A stretch of 64,000 bases of DNA, taken from NCBI GenBank assembly GCA_027294455.1, contig JAPULZ010000035.1:1-64000 (forward strand). Direction: 5' to 3'. This DNA is from Gemmatimonadota bacterium. GTDB taxonomy: Bacteria > Gemmatimonadota > Gemmatimonadetes > Gemmatimonadales > GWC2-71-9. The notes under the pieces are model-generated. The model was not told the DNA's origin. It ran no database searches and saw only the letters and a program-made list of their open reading frames with translations. Below are positions 8,209 through 18,449 of this stretch, piece after piece. Each line of letters opens with the position of its first letter. Position 1 is the first letter of the stretch. The position numbers were made by a program, and so were the translations under genes.

Positions 8209-10860
8209 CTACTCCATCCGCATCGCCACCATGGGACTGACGCGTCCCGCTCGGACGGCCGGTATCAGCATGGCCGTGAGGGACACCAGCACCACGCCCG
8301 CCGTCACGAGGACCACGGTGACCGGATCCGATACGCCAACCTCGAACAACACACTGCGAATGTAACGGGCTCCAACGAAGGACAGGGACAGTCCGACGGC
8401 GACCCCGACACCGATCAGGCGAGCGCCCTGCAAGAGCACGATTCGGACGACGTCCGTGCTCGTCGCGCCGAGTGCGGCTCGGAGCCCAAACTCCGGCGTT
8501 CGGTGTCCCACGGCGTAGGACAACACGCCGGTGATGCCGACGGCCGCTAGAGCCAAGGCGATGGCGGCCAGGGTGCCGAGGATCAACGTCCGGAACCGGG
8601 GGCCGGATACATCTTCGGACGCCCAGCGTTCCATCGTCTTCAGGTTGGTGATCGGCGTCATGGGATCGACGGACCACACCGCTTGCCGCACGGCGCTCGC
8701 CACGGACAGGGGATCCACCTCGGTGTGCACCACGAGGTCCATCGAGCCGCGGATCCACCAGACAAATGGTTGTGCATGGGGCGCGTACAACTCCGGCCGA
8801 ACAGGCGCCTCGACGCCGAATTGGCGCGCGTCACTCACGATCCCCACGATCTCGTGCGGCTGTCTCTGGACCACGATGGATTTGCCGATGGGGTCTTCGT
8901 CTTCAAAGAGGTGTCGTGCCAGCGTCTGGTTGATGGCGATGACGCCGGGGCCGGCCGAATCGTCGGCGGCGGTGAATCCGCGGCCTGTGACCACGGTGAT
9001 GCCCATCGCATGGAAGTACTCAGGGGTCACCGCGCGCGCTTCGGCCCCCGGTGTTTGCCCCGGTTCGGGCACGGGTCGATCGACACGGTAGATGCCTTGC
9101 CCCTCGTAGCCCCCGCTCATCGGCAGGAAGCTCACGGCTCCGGCGCTTCGTACCCCCGGGAGCGCCGTCACGCCTTCGATGACCTGCTGCCAGTACCTGG
9201 TGAGGTCATTGTGCCCGGGCCAATTGGTACCGGACGGACTCACGCGCATCGTGAGGACGTGCTCGGTGCGAACGCCCTTGTCGACCTGTTGCAGGTTGAG
9301 GAAGCTTCGGATGAGCAGGCCTGCTCCGGTGAGCAGCACGATCGAGAGGGATAGCTCACCCACGACCAAGGCATTTCGCAGCGTCCACCCGCGGGGCGCG
9401 TCCACCGTTCCGTGTCCGTCGCGAAGGTGTTCCACCGGCGACCGGCGGCCCGCGAGCCACGCCGGGGCGAGACCGAAGAGCAGGCCCACCAGCAGTGTCA
9501 CCGTGACGGCGAATCCCAACACCGCCGGATCGAGCGCGATCCGATCGGCCCGGGGAATCGCGGTGGTGGCTCCGACAAACGCGGGCAAGATGGCCCATGC
9601 CAGCAGCACGCCCGCGCCACCGCCCAGGGCGGCCAAGACGAGGCTCTCGGCGATGAGTTGGGCGGAGATCCGGCCGGGGCCGGCGCCTAGTGCGACGCGT
9701 ATGGCCATTTCGCGCCGACGCCCCGTTGCGCGGCTGAGCAGGAGATTGGCCACGTTGGCACATCCGATCAGCAGCAACAGCGAGACCGCGGCGAACAACA
9801 TGACGATGGCCGCGCGGCTCTCGCCGACCAACACGTCCATGACGGGCACGGCGAGCATCCCGTCACCCGTTTTCTCCGGATACTCGCGGACGAGATCCGC
9901 ATTGATCTGGGCCAACTCCGCGTTCGCATCGTCGAGCGTGTATCCCGCGGCGATGCGGGCGGTGGGCCGGAAACTGTGTCCCGTGCGACTTTGTTGGGTG
10001 ACATCGAAATGGGGTGGATCCGCCCGCCAGATGTCGTTGGGGCCGTCGGTGTCTTCGAAACCGGCCGGCACGACGCCAACGATCTCGTATTCCACGCCCG
10101 ATAGCGCGAGCGTGCGACCAATGATGTTGGCGTCGGCGCCGAAGCGCACCGTCCAGAGGCGATGACTGATCACGACGACGGGCGCGTGACCCGGCGCGCC
10201 GTCCCCGTCGTCGAACAACCGGCCGATCACCGGTTGCACGCCCAGCACGTTGAAGAACGATGCGCTCACCGACCCGCCAGTGAGGCGGGCGGGTTCGCCC
10301 TGGCCGAGCAGTGTTGGAACCCACGACTGCCGGGCGGCGACTCCGGAGAGCGTCTGGGTCCGATCGCGTAGGTCGATCACATCGGGGTAGGACATGTTGC
10401 TGCGAATGCCCGGTCGTTGTTCCCTCGTTTCGAACAAATTCACGACGTTCTGGGGAGACGCGAACGCGGGAGGCGCCAGCAACACCCCACGCAAGACGCT
10501 GAAGAGGGCAACGGTGCCGCCAATGCTCACGGTCAACGTTGCCAGCACCGCAAGCGTGAACAACGGATTGTTACGCAAGCCGCGAGCTCCGTAGCGGAGG
10601 TCGGAGACCAGGTTGTGGATCGACATCTTCAAGCTCCCTGACGTTTGGTCACGACGGCTCGCTGTACGGATCGTGGGGGTGAGAAAAATCAATGCAGACC
10701 ACGTGGCCTGGCGCCGATACCACCGGCGGGCCCGGCCCGGATCTTCGCCGGCACGTCGAGCAAAGGCCTCGTCGAGGTCGCCGAGAATGAAGCGCCTGTT
10801 CTTCTTCGGCGCACAGATACGGAGGAGCCAGCGAGCCACGCGTGGCGGGGTGCGGATCAT
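8209..10860 (-). CDS. ADOP-type orphan MacB/FtsX permease
   Basis: 883 residues. An N-terminal cytoplasmic prefix (FILGDLDEAFARRAGEDPGRARRWYRRQ) typical of PadR-linked permeases is followed by the permease start (DLRYGARGLRNNPLFTLAVLATLTVSIGG). Two MacB-like periplasmic domains each precede an FtsX membrane bundle, around residues 365-480 and 760-883 (MLIPAVRAGRVSPMVAMRME). Members of this family usually lack an adjacent ATPase, and none is present here. The start overlaps the PadR stop by 4 bases. Substrate is unknown; efflux or envelope remodelling is a guess from MacB and LolE relatives. Confidence 0.85.
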   Translation of the reverse strand: MIRTPPRVARWLLRICAPKKNRRFILGDLDEAFARRAGEDPGRARRWYRRQATWSALIFLTPTIRTASRRDQTSGSLKMSIHNLVSDLRYGARGLRNNPLFTLAVLATLTVSIGGTVALFSVLRGVLLAPPAFASPQNVVNLFETREQRPGIRSNMSYPDVIDLRDRTQTLSGVAARQSWVPTLLGQGEPARLTGGSVSASFFNVLGVQPVIGRLFDDGDGAPGHAPVVVISHRLWTVRFGADANIIGRTLALSGVEYEIVGVVPAGFEDTDGPNDIWRADPPHFDVTQQSRTGHSFRPTARIAAGYTLDDANAELAQINADLVREYPEKTGDGMLAVPVMDVLVGESRAAIVMLFAAVSLLLLIGCANVANLLLSRATGRRREMAIRVALGAGPGRISAQLIAESLVLAALGGGAGVLLAWAILPAFVGATTAIPRADRIALDPAVLGFAVTVTLLVGLLFGLAPAWLAGRRSPVEHLRDGHGTVDAPRGWTLRNALVVGELSLSIVLLTGAGLLIRSFLNLQQVDKGVRTEHVLTMRVSPSGTNWPGHNDLTRYWQQVIEGVTALPGVRSAGAVSFLPMSGGYEGQGIYRVDRPVPEPGQTPGAEARAVTPEYFHAMGITVVTGRGFTAADDSAGPGVIAINQTLARHLFEDEDPIGKSIVVQRQPHEIVGIVSDARQFGVEAPVRPELYAPHAQPFVWWIRGSMDLVVHTEVDPLSVASAVRQAVWSVDPMTPITNLKTMERWASEDVSGPRFRTLILGTLAAIALALAAVGITGVLSYAVGHRTPEFGLRAALGATSTDVVRIVLLQGARLIGVGVAVGLSLSFVGARYIRSVLFEVGVSDPVTVVLVTAGVVLVSLTAMLIPAVRAGRVSPMVAMRME

Positions 10861-11195
10861 TGCTGTCCGGCCTTCGGTTCAATGAGGAGGCCTTCCGCCA
10901 TGCGCTCGGCCATCTGGCGGCTCGTGGCCAAGGCCCGTCGCCCGGTGGCTGTGATGTTGAACAGCTTGCGGGCGCGGCCCCCGGGTACGGGCTCGGGGGC
11001 CGAGACGCGGGCCCGCACCAGGCCTTTTCCTTCGAGCCGTTCGAGGGCGGCATACACCTGGCCGACGATGACATCTCGGCCGGTGTAATCGTCGATCGTA
11101 TCCCGAATGGTCACGCCGTAGGCGTTTTCTTCGAGCCGGATGATGGCGAGGAGTACGAGCTGCTCGAACTCCCCGAGAAAGCTGCCTTTGCCCAT
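10857..11195 (-). CDS. PadR family transcriptional regulator
   Basis: 112 residues. The winged helix reads LGEFEQLVLLAIIRLEENAYGVTIRDTID, then VYAALERLEGKGLV and GGRARKLFNITATGRRAL, the standard PadR pattern with a short C-terminal dimerisation helix. Its stop overlaps the start of the downstream permease by 4 bases, so the two are translated together. PadR proteins usually repress their own operon and respond to small toxic molecules or cell-envelope stress; the ligand is unknown here. Confidence 0.88.
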   Translation of the reverse strand: MGKGSFLGEFEQLVLLAIIRLEENAYGVTIRDTIDDYTGRDVIVGQVYAALERLEGKGLVRARVSAPEPVPGGRARKLFNITATGRRALATSRQMAERMAEGLLIEPKAGQQ

Positions 11196-11266
11196 GGTGC
11201 CCCTATATGGTCAGCAAACGTGAAGAACTATACGGCGTTTCACGACTCGGGGCAAGGGAAGGGGGA

Positions 11267-13963
11267 TCATTCTTCTCGCAGGACGCTGATGGGCTCCACC
11301 CGCACGGCGCGTTGCGCCGGAATCGCACTTGCCGCCGCCGCGACGCCGCCAAACAGCACGGCGGCGATGGCAAACGTCGCCGGGTCGGTGGCACTCACCC
11401 CGAACAACAACCCTTCCATCAACCGGGTCATGGCCAATCCACCGACCAGGCCGACGGCCAGTCCGATGCCCACCAACGCGAGACTCCTGCCGACGATGAG
11501 CTTGCGGATGTCTGCGTCCGCAGCACCCAACGCGATGCGCACACCCATCTCGCGGATCCGTTGATTGACGCCGTACGACACGACACCGTACAAGCCGACC
11601 ACCGCCAGCAAGAACGCCACCGCAGCGAAGCCCGACAGCAAGAGCGTCACGAACCGATCCGGGCCGAGGGACGCCTGCACGATCTCGTCCATCGTCGAGA
11701 GTCGCGACGCCGCGAGATGCGGATCCATCTCCGCCACCACGCCGCGCGCGGTCTCGATGAGGACGTCCGTGTCGCTGGAGGTGCGCATCACCAGGGTCAT
11801 GAAACTCGTGGAGACTTGATAGTACGGTGCGTACATGGCGTTGCGGCTGCCCAGCTGGATGCCGAAGTTCTTTACGTCTTGGGCCACGCCGACGATCTGC
11901 CGCCACACAGGGTTCGCCTGGCCGTTGACGTTGATGCGCTGCCCGACGGGATCCCGATCCGGGTAGTATCGTTCGGCCAGCGTCTGGTTGATGATGACCA
12001 CGCGCGGTGCCTCGCGGTCATCGCTCGTCGTGAAGGCGCGGCCCTGCACGAGGCGGATTCCCATGGTTTCGAAATAGGAAGCCGTGGCCCTGCGGAACCA
12101 CGTGATGTTCGCTTCGCCGGGAGGTGGCACCGGCCGGCCTTCCATCAGGAAATCGACATCTCCGTTGTTTGCGGTGAGCGGCAGGGAGTTGACCGCACCC
12201 ACCGATTCCACGCCCGGTAGCGCACCAAGACGCTCCTCGAGCCCGCGGAAAAACGTCGTCGTCGCTTCGCGGTCCGGATAGCTGGTGCTCGGCAGCCCGA
12301 GCTGCAGGGCGACCAACCCGTCGGGCTCGAAGCCGAGGTCGACGGAATTCAGCGCCTTGAGACTGCGCAACAACAGGCCGGATCCCACCAGCAACATGAG
12401 GGCGATGGCGACCTGCCCGACGACCAACCCGTTGCGGACGTTGTGGCCGCCCCCGCTTTGCCCGCGACCTCCCGCCTTCAACACCTCCTGCAAATCCGTG
12501 TGCGACGCACGGAGCGCGGGGAGGAGGCCGAACAGCAATGTCGCGATGACGGTGATGCCGCCTGCAAAAGCCAGGATACGCGCATCGACGGCCACCTCCC
12601 CGATGCGGGGCGTGCCAGGCGGTGCCAGCGCCACCAGAGAATCGGTACCAACGACGGCCACCGCGATGCCCAGGGCACCGCCCAGCACGGCGAGCACCGC
12701 GCTCTCGGTGAACAATTGCCGAGTGAGGCGTGTCCGCTCGGCGCCGAGGGCAGCGCGAACCGCCAGCTCGGCTTGGCGGGCCGTGGTCCGAGCGAGGAGC
12801 AGGTTCGCGACGTTGACGCACGCAATGAGCAGCACGAAACCCACCGCTCCGAGCAGCACCCACAAGGCTGCGCGCGACTGACGCACCAAATCGCCATGTG
12901 CTGGAAACAACGCGTATCCGACACCGGTATTGAATTGTGGGAACTCCAGTTCCATCCGTGCCCCGAGGGCATCGGCTCGGGCACGCGCGGTTTCGATGCG
13001 CACTCCCGGCTGCATGCGAGCGAAGCTCCTCAGGCACGCGTTACCCCTGCCACAAAAATTGTTGGTGAGGCTCTGCCGTATTGGGCGCCAGACGTCCGCA
13101 TTTGGTACAAACGGCGGAAGGAATCCGGCCGGCATGACTCCGATGACGGTGTAGGGATTGCCATTGAGCGAGATGCCCGTACCCAACACCTCCGGATCTT
13201 CACCGAACGCGCGACTCCAGAATCCGTGACTCAACAACACCACGCCGGGTGCTCCGGGTTCGTCGTCTTCCGCGAGCACCGCGCGTCCCAACGCCGGCGG
13301 CACTCGCAGGACCCGTGAAAACATTCCGGCAGAGAACTGCGCGCCGCTGAGAATTTCGGCGTTACCGATTTCCGTGAGAGTTGGGTTCCATCCGCTCCAC
13401 ATACCCACCGCTTCGAACACGTCGGTTTCCTGCGCCAGGTCATGCAAGGCCGGGTAGTTCGGCCATTCGCGCAGCGGCCCGCCGCGCCGGGTGTAGTCCG
13501 CCCACACCGTCACGAGGCGGTCGGGATCGGGATACGCCAGCGGGCGCAGCATGATGGCGTCGACGACGGTGAAGATCGCCGTGTTGGCGCCGATGCCGAG
13601 TCCCAGGGTGAGGACCACCACCAGCGTGAAGACAGGGTTCTTGATCGCGTTGCGCAATCCGTAACGGATATCCTGCAAGACGCTTTGCATGGTGTTTCCT
13701 CGTCGGCGTAGCATGCGAACGATGAATGGCGTTTTCTGCCGGAACGGGCCGGCCAGGCGAAACGGAAAGCGAACGATGGGATTGAGGGTCCCCACGGCGT
13801 GGCTCCAGTACCATCGGCGAGCGGTCACCGGGTCGTGGGTTTCGGCCCGGTGACGGTACCCTTCGGCGAGATCGCCCAGGACGGCATCCCGGATGTCTCG
13901 GGGCAGGGACACGGCGACGAGGAACTCCGCCAGGCGCGGGGGGCGGTGGCGCTGGTTCGTCAT
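11267..13963 (-). CDS. Second ADOP-type orphan MacB/FtsX permease
   Basis: Start set at the ATG that overlaps the PadR stop by 4 bases; a longer frame exists but would overlap PadR further. The 898 residues show the prefix domain ([20 protein letters not shown]), then [29 protein letters not shown], two MacB-like periplasmic domains and two FtsX bundles. It ends in [18 protein letters not shown]. It is paralogous to the permease downstream but clearly diverged, for example [11 protein letters not shown] here against SIGGTVALF there. No ATPase is nearby. Confidence 0.85.
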   Translation of the reverse strand: MTNQRHRPPRLAEFLVAVSLPRDIRDAVLGDLAEGYRHRAETHDPVTARRWYWSHAVGTLNPIVRFPFRLAGPFRQKTPFIVRMLRRRGNTMQSVLQDIRYGLRNAIKNPVFTLVVVLTLGLGIGANTAIFTVVDAIMLRPLAYPDPDRLVTVWADYTRRGGPLREWPNYPALHDLAQETDVFEAVGMWSGWNPTLTEIGNAEILSGAQFSAGMFSRVLRVPPALGRAVLAEDDEPGAPGVVLLSHGFWSRAFGEDPEVLGTGISLNGNPYTVIGVMPAGFLPPFVPNADVWRPIRQSLTNNFCGRGNACLRSFARMQPGVRIETARARADALGARMELEFPQFNTGVGYALFPAHGDLVRQSRAALWVLLGAVGFVLLIACVNVANLLLARTTARQAELAVRAALGAERTRLTRQLFTESAVLAVLGGALGIAVAVVGTDSLVALAPPGTPRIGEVAVDARILAFAGGITVIATLLFGLLPALRASHTDLQEVLKAGGRGQSGGGHNVRNGLVVGQVAIALMLLVGSGLLLRSLKALNSVDLGFEPDGLVALQLGLPSTSYPDREATTTFFRGLEERLGALPGVESVGAVNSLPLTANNGDVDFLMEGRPVPPPGEANITWFRRATASYFETMGIRLVQGRAFTTSDDREAPRVVIINQTLAERYYPDRDPVGQRINVNGQANPVWRQIVGVAQDVKNFGIQLGSRNAMYAPYYQVSTSFMTLVMRTSSDTDVLIETARGVVAEMDPHLAASRLSTMDEIVQASLGPDRFVTLLLSGFAAVAFLLAVVGLYGVVSYGVNQRIREMGVRIALGAADADIRKLIVGRSLALVGIGLAVGLVGGLAMTRLMEGLLFGVSATDPATFAIAAVLFGGVAAAASAIPAQRAVRVEPISVLREE

Positions 13964-14295
13964 TTCGAGGGCTCTGCCTTCAGCCGAACGCCCTGCCAAA
14001 GGAGATCGAGCATGTTCTGGGAGGCCTCGAGGGCGGCGGTCCCGTCTGGGGTAAGGCGATAGTATTTCTTGGCCCGTCCGCCCCGCTGGACGGTGGATTC
14101 ACCCGTGCGGGATGAGACGTAACCCTTTTTCTCCAAACGATTTAGGGTGACGTACACCGCGGGAATGGACAGATCCCGTCCCGTGACCTCATGGATCTCT
14201 TCGAAGATCGTCATTCCATAGGCCTCTTCGTCCAGCCGGGCGAGGCCCAGCATCACCACCAGCTCGAACTCCCCCAGGTAGTCGCGGCGCGCCAT
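13960..14295 (-). CDS. PadR family transcriptional regulator
   Basis: 111 residues with the PadR winged helix ([54 protein letters not shown]) and the wing [14 protein letters not shown]. It heads the second PadR-permease pair. An AT-rich imperfect dyad lies 14 bases before the start and is the best candidate for autoregulation. The two PadR proteins of the window differ in their C-terminal halves, so they may sense different signals. Confidence 0.88.
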   Translation of the reverse strand: MARRDYLGEFELVVMLGLARLDEEAYGMTIFEEIHEVTGRDLSIPAVYVTLNRLEKKGYVSSRTGESTVQRGGRAKKYYRLTPDGTAALEASQNMLDLLWQGVRLKAEPSK

Positions 14296-14308
14296 TGAGC
14301 CACCATCC

Positions 14309-14328
14309 TTTTAAACAATGTTTTAAAA
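14309..14328. promoter_or_regulatory. AT-rich imperfect dyad before padR (candidate operator/promoter)
   Basis: TTTTAAACAATGTTTTAAAA is a near-palindrome in otherwise GC-rich sequence, directly upstream of the minus-strand PadR gene. PadR operators often hold an ATGT/ACAT-type dyad. Binding is inferred from position only. Confidence 0.45.
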
Positions 14329-14395
14329 CTTAGTGTAACTATAAGTCGCGCTCTCCGCAGGCACAAGACCCCCAGGGGGAGCGGCTCGTAGGGGT

Positions 14396-14800
14396 GTGGT
14401 GTGCGCCATGGCGTTTTGCCCTCGCCCGGACAGGGGAAGGCTCGAGGATTTCGATCGGGCGGCGACGCATCTCCAAAAAACATCGGGGGCGTTGTTGGAG
14501 ACCGACGTCTCTCCGGACACACTCCTCGCCGGCCGGATTCGTGACCCATCCACGCGAGAGAGGACGCTGCGCGGTGGCGGACACCTCGCAGCGAGTCGCC
14601 CCGACCTGGCGATCTATCGAGCGCTCGGCGATCTGGACGCGATGATGGACCGGCTGGAGGAATCGTTGCTGGGCCCTGATTCCATGTACGTGTACCTTCC
14701 TGCCGTGTACATGGTCCTGGGGCCGGAATTCTCCCAAGACGAACGCGTCACAGCCATACTCCGGCGGTTCCGGGGTGAACCAGATTCACTCCAGCGGTAG
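14396..14800 (+). pseudogene. Remnant of a TPR protein C-terminus
   Basis: The last 60 codons (ALGDLDAMMDRLEESLLGPD, then YLPAVYMVLGPEF and RVTAILRRF) match the closing repeat of TPR proteins that end many bacterial kinases and winged-helix adenylate-cyclase-like proteins. The upstream half of the frame (CPRPDRGRLEDFDRAATHL) has no such pattern and there is no ribosome site. It is probably the 3' end of a deleted larger gene, left between the padR operon and the DUF481-like gene. Confidence 0.4.
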
Positions 14801-14888
14801 GGTTATCACCCGGACGAATGAGACCAAAGTCCAATATCGCCTGTACGGAGCGCAGGTAATTTTGGCCAGACCCCTCAAAGGACACCGT

Positions 14889-15956
14889 GTGAAATCACCG
14901 CGCCAAATGGCTGGAAGCATCGTCCCTTGGGCAGCGGTACTGGTGGGTGGCCTTTTGGCAACGAGTCCAGGCCATGCCCAGGACTCCGATCTGGTCATCC
15001 TGCGGAGCGGCAATCCGGTCGTGGGCGAGGTCAAGTCGATGCGTCGGGGGTCCCTCCAGTTCGATACGCCGGAAATGGATGTCGTCTCCATAGACTGGAA
15101 CGATATCGCCATTCTCATCAGTCCCAATTTCTTCGAGGTCACGCTCGTCTCGGGACAGCAATTGTTTGGCGGCCTCGGATCGGCCGATACGGCCATGCTC
15201 GTGATCGTGGGCGTGAGCCGGTCGGACACCGTTCCGTTCCGAGACGTGGCGTCGATCGCCGAGATAGAGCGAGGCTTTTGGGGCCGCACCAACGGATTCA
15301 TCGACCTGGGTTCCAATCTGGCCCGTGCCAATAGCCTTGCTTCGATCCTGGTTTCCGGCCGCTTCAACTACCGGGGGACCAGGTGGGGATTCGATGTGAC
15401 GGGCGAATCGTACTGGCAAAAGCAGACATCGGTCAGTAGCGCGGGCGACACGACGACGCAGCGAACCAGTCGCAACTCCGCGGCCTTGACCGTGAACCGC
15501 TACCTCGGAGGGAGATGGGGGATTTCCTGGTCGGTCCAGACCGAACAGAACGAGGAACTAGACCTCGACTTGCGCATGCTGGGCACGCTGCGGGGTGACC
15601 TCCAGATCATGCGCACCCAAGAGCTGGAATTCTACGTCGGCGCCGGGGGCACCATCAACCGCGAGCGGTTCGTCGGGACGGAGGGGACGACGAGCGGAGA
15701 AATTCTCGTGGTCACCGGCTTCGACGCCTTCGACGTGGGGGACCTCGACATTTATGCAGAGTTGACGAACTACGCATCAGCGGCGGACGGTGGTCGATTC
15801 CGTCTCAACTTCGACGGGAGAATCGCGTGGGAGATCTTCAACGATTTCACTATCGGTATCAACATCACCGAGCGATTGGATACCCGTCCGCCGTCGGCGA
15901 CCGCGGAGAAACGCGACTTCCAGTACTCGTTGACCATAGGCTGGAGCTGGAGCTGA
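14889..15956 (+). CDS. DUF481-like outer-membrane beta-barrel protein
   Basis: Start placed at a GTG behind AAAGGACA; longer in-frame starts carry no signal. A signal peptide (AVLVGGLLATSPGHAQ) is followed by a small N-terminal beta domain (DSDLVILRSGNPVVGEVKSM). A barrel of alternating strands follows (SGRFNYRGTRWGFDVTGESYW, ALTVNRYLGGRWGISWSVQ), ending with YSLTIGWSWS. DUF481 proteins are putative salt-induced outer-membrane proteins. It is followed after two bases by an MscS channel, so a shared role in osmotic or envelope stress is plausible. Confidence 0.7.
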   Translation: MKSPRQMAGSIVPWAAVLVGGLLATSPGHAQDSDLVILRSGNPVVGEVKSMRRGSLQFDTPEMDVVSIDWNDIAILISPNFFEVTLVSGQQLFGGLGSADTAMLVIVGVSRSDTVPFRDVASIAEIERGFWGRTNGFIDLGSNLARANSLASILVSGRFNYRGTRWGFDVTGESYWQKQTSVSSAGDTTTQRTSRNSAALTVNRYLGGRWGISWSVQTEQNEELDLDLRMLGTLRGDLQIMRTQELEFYVGAGGTINRERFVGTEGTTSGEILVVTGFDAFDVGDLDIYAELTNYASAADGGRFRLNFDGRIAWEIFNDFTIGINITERLDTRPPSATAEKRDFQYSLTIGWSWS

Positions 15957-15958
15957 TA

Positions 15959-17701
15959 ATGCGTTTTTTGATCGTGGTTTTCCTCCTTCTTTCCTTTATA
16001 TACAGGCAGCCGGCAGCTGCCCAGGAGTCGGAGGACACGACCCAGACCTCCACGGACTCGGTCGCGGTCGAGCAGGCAGAGCTCACCCGCGCCCGTGAAG
16101 CCGCGCAGCGGTTGACTTTGATCGGCGACACCCTCGGCGTTCTCATCTCGTCCAGTGGTCGCACCGCTGACAACGAGCAGCGGGAATTGCTACGCCTCCA
16201 GGCCATACGGCTGGTCGACGAGATGCTCGACTTGGGGGACGATTTGCTCGACCTTCTCCGCGGGCTCGACTCCACCCAAGCCGCCGTCGACTCGATCATC
16301 GTTTCGTTTCGAGCCTTTCTCACGTTCGTGATCCGGGAATACGACCGCTCGGTGGACGCGTATGCGGCGCGGCTGAGCGCGCTGCGAGAGCGTCGCCCTG
16401 ATACCGAGCCCGCCAACATGGGAGATCTCGAGGCCGACATTCGCCTTGCCCAGTCGCGGTTGGACACGGTCCTGGTGGGCCAAATGGAGACGCTCGCCGC
16501 GGCGGATTCCATGGGTCTGGACGTGGCGGGCCGCTGGGACGACCTGGATCGGTTTCTCACGACGCGAGCCGAGAGCCAGGCCGGACGGTTGATGATCGCC
16601 GACGGCGAGCGAGACCGGCTTGGGGCGGAGGTCCGGGCTGCCGTGCGGGCGGGAACGTCGGAGGCCGAGGTGGCCTCCTTGCGAACCCGGCAACGGATCG
16701 CGGAGCAGCGATTGGAGGGCATCGTCTCCAGTTTGCGCAATTCCGCCGCTCTCCTCGATCGGCGAGGCCTGGGGACGGTGCCGTACCGCCGGGTCATCAT
16801 CGAGGCCACCGGCGAGGTGACCAGCGACATCCTCGATGTCCGGGTGCTCTTCGGCGTGATCGGTAGGTTCGTTGCCCGCGGGTGGGAGAGCGTCAAGGCG
16901 TGGGCGCCCACCTTCTTCGTGCAAGTGCTGATCGTGCTTGGTTCCATCTTCGTGGTCCGTCGCGCGTTCCGTCTCGTTTGGTGGGTTTCCCGGAGAAGGA
17001 ATCGGCCGAAGCTGTCGAATCTCCTCGCCGACCTCGTGGGGCGGATGCTCGGCCCCATAGCGACGATCACCGGGGTGCTCATGGGTTTGTGGTTTACCGG
17101 GGCCAACCTGGGCACGCTCCTGGCCGGTGTCGGCGTGCTGGGCATCATCATCGGCCTCGCGCTCCAGGACTCCATGAGCAACTTGGCGGCCGGAGCCTTC
17201 ATCTTGATCTACCAGCCCTACGAGCGGGGCGACCTCATCAGCGCGGGTGGGGTCGTGGGGAAGGTGAGGTCACTGGGGCTCGCCAACACGTCCATCGTGA
17301 CTCTGGACAATCGGCTCTTGCACGTACCGAATCGCAAGATCTGGAGCGAGGTAATCGAGAACCGATCGGCCGAGAAGATTCGTCGTGTCGAGACCATCGT
17401 CAAGGTGAGCTATCGCGAGGATCTCGCCACGGTCTTCTCGTTGTTGCTGGAGTTACTCAAGGGCCACGAACAGATCCTCGAGGAACCGGAACCCTCGGTG
17501 TTTATCACGGAGCTTGGCGACCCCTGGGTTTCCATCAAGGTGTGGGGATGGGCCAAGCGGGATGATTGGTGGGGGATCACCATGGAGCTGCCGAAGCTCA
17601 TCTGGGGACGCTTCCAGGCGGAGAAGATCGAGACGCCCTTGCCGCGGTGGGCCTGGCCCGAGGAGAAGCGGACTGCCGTCATGCCCGACGACGACGACTG
17701 A
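15959..17701 (+). CDS. MscS-family mechanosensitive ion channel with long periplasmic domain
   Basis: Start set at the ATG two bases after the upstream stop; this gives a signal peptide (MRFLIVVFLLLSFIYRQPAAA). Residues about 25-290 are charged and helical, probably coiled coil in the periplasm. Three or so membrane spans follow, then the conserved pore and beta domain: GVLGIIIGLALQDSMSNLAAGAFILI, YERGDLISAGGVVGKV, LDNRLLHVPNRKIW. The 580 residues match larger MscS relatives that release solutes on hypo-osmotic shock. Tight spacing suggests an operon with the preceding barrel protein. Confidence 0.85.
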   Translation: MRFLIVVFLLLSFIYRQPAAAQESEDTTQTSTDSVAVEQAELTRAREAAQRLTLIGDTLGVLISSSGRTADNEQRELLRLQAIRLVDEMLDLGDDLLDLLRGLDSTQAAVDSIIVSFRAFLTFVIREYDRSVDAYAARLSALRERRPDTEPANMGDLEADIRLAQSRLDTVLVGQMETLAAADSMGLDVAGRWDDLDRFLTTRAESQAGRLMIADGERDRLGAEVRAAVRAGTSEAEVASLRTRQRIAEQRLEGIVSSLRNSAALLDRRGLGTVPYRRVIIEATGEVTSDILDVRVLFGVIGRFVARGWESVKAWAPTFFVQVLIVLGSIFVVRRAFRLVWWVSRRRNRPKLSNLLADLVGRMLGPIATITGVLMGLWFTGANLGTLLAGVGVLGIIIGLALQDSMSNLAAGAFILIYQPYERGDLISAGGVVGKVRSLGLANTSIVTLDNRLLHVPNRKIWSEVIENRSAEKIRRVETIVKVSYREDLATVFSLLLELLKGHEQILEEPEPSVFITELGDPWVSIKVWGWAKRDDWWGITMELPKLIWGRFQAEKIETPLPRWAWPEEKRTAVMPDDDD

Positions 17702-17833
17702 CGGGGACCCGTTTCCTACCTATTCGCGTCCACCGACGAGGAAGGTCAACACCGCCGACATCACCACTGACCTGACCGTACCGGTGATCCCGGAACAGCT
17801 CGAGGATGACCGTGCCTCCGAAAGCTCGGCGGT

Positions 17834-18250
17834 TTAGCGAGGCGTTTGGTAGGTGCTTTCTTTCCGGTCGAACTCGTTGTGCCCACGTGTGAGCAGCCGC
17901 TCGGTGAAGTCGACACGTTCCGTCAGGTCGGCGACTTCGTCCCGTAACGCGTAGAGTTCCTCGAGGGCTTCATCAGGCAACTGGCGGCTGGTCCCGGCGC
18001 CTTTCTCGAACGCCTCGTCTTCCGTCCAATACTTGACCCGCCGGCCGTCAGCGTCGCGGAACGATCCGAACGTGATGATGATCATGTCGTACAGCCACCA
18101 CAAACCGAGGCCGCCCATGGTGATGGTTTGCAGGACGCCGGTGCCGATTTTCCCCACGTAATAGCGGTGGGCACCGAGCGGGCCCAGTACGAACCCCAGT
18201 GTGAGGGCGACTGCGCGGGACTTTTCCGAAGCGTCTTCCGTAGGACTCAT
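17834..18250 (-). CDS. TM2 domain membrane protein
   Basis: Start chosen at the ATG behind AGGAG, giving 138 residues. The TM2 domain covers about residues 13-70: ALTLGFVLGPLGAHRYYVGK, then GLGLWWLYDMIIITFGSF. The HRYYVGK motif is the usual turn between the two helices. The C-terminus is charged with a coiled-coil look (LYALRDEVADLTERVDFTERLL). TM2 proteins are small inner-membrane proteins without a defined role. It is divergent from the DUF5995 gene. Confidence 0.75.
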   Translation of the reverse strand: MSPTEDASEKSRAVALTLGFVLGPLGAHRYYVGKIGTGVLQTITMGGLGLWWLYDMIIITFGSFRDADGRRVKYWTEDEAFEKGAGTSRQLPDEALEELYALRDEVADLTERVDFTERLLTRGHNEFDRKESTYQTPR

Positions 18251-18449
18251 GGCGCTCCTGCACGGTGGGGGGCTGGCTCCCACAAATAAGGTAGGACGCC
18301 GGGCGGCCCGCAAGTCGCCCGGTGGCCCACCCGGTGGTGTAACGGGCCAGGAATGCCTCGCCCGTAGCCTCAATCGGTGACGTTGGCGACGGCGTGTTGT
18401 TCGTCGAGGAGATGACACCGAACACATCCATTCGTATGTTTGACGAGCC

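Noticed and set aside
15865-17202. 445-residue frame antisense to the MscS channel
   Set aside because: Ser/Arg-rich shadow without any domain; the sense frame has a clear MscS signature.
17702-17833. Terminator between MscS and TM2 genes
   Set aside because: No stem longer than 5 bp was seen in this short convergent gap.
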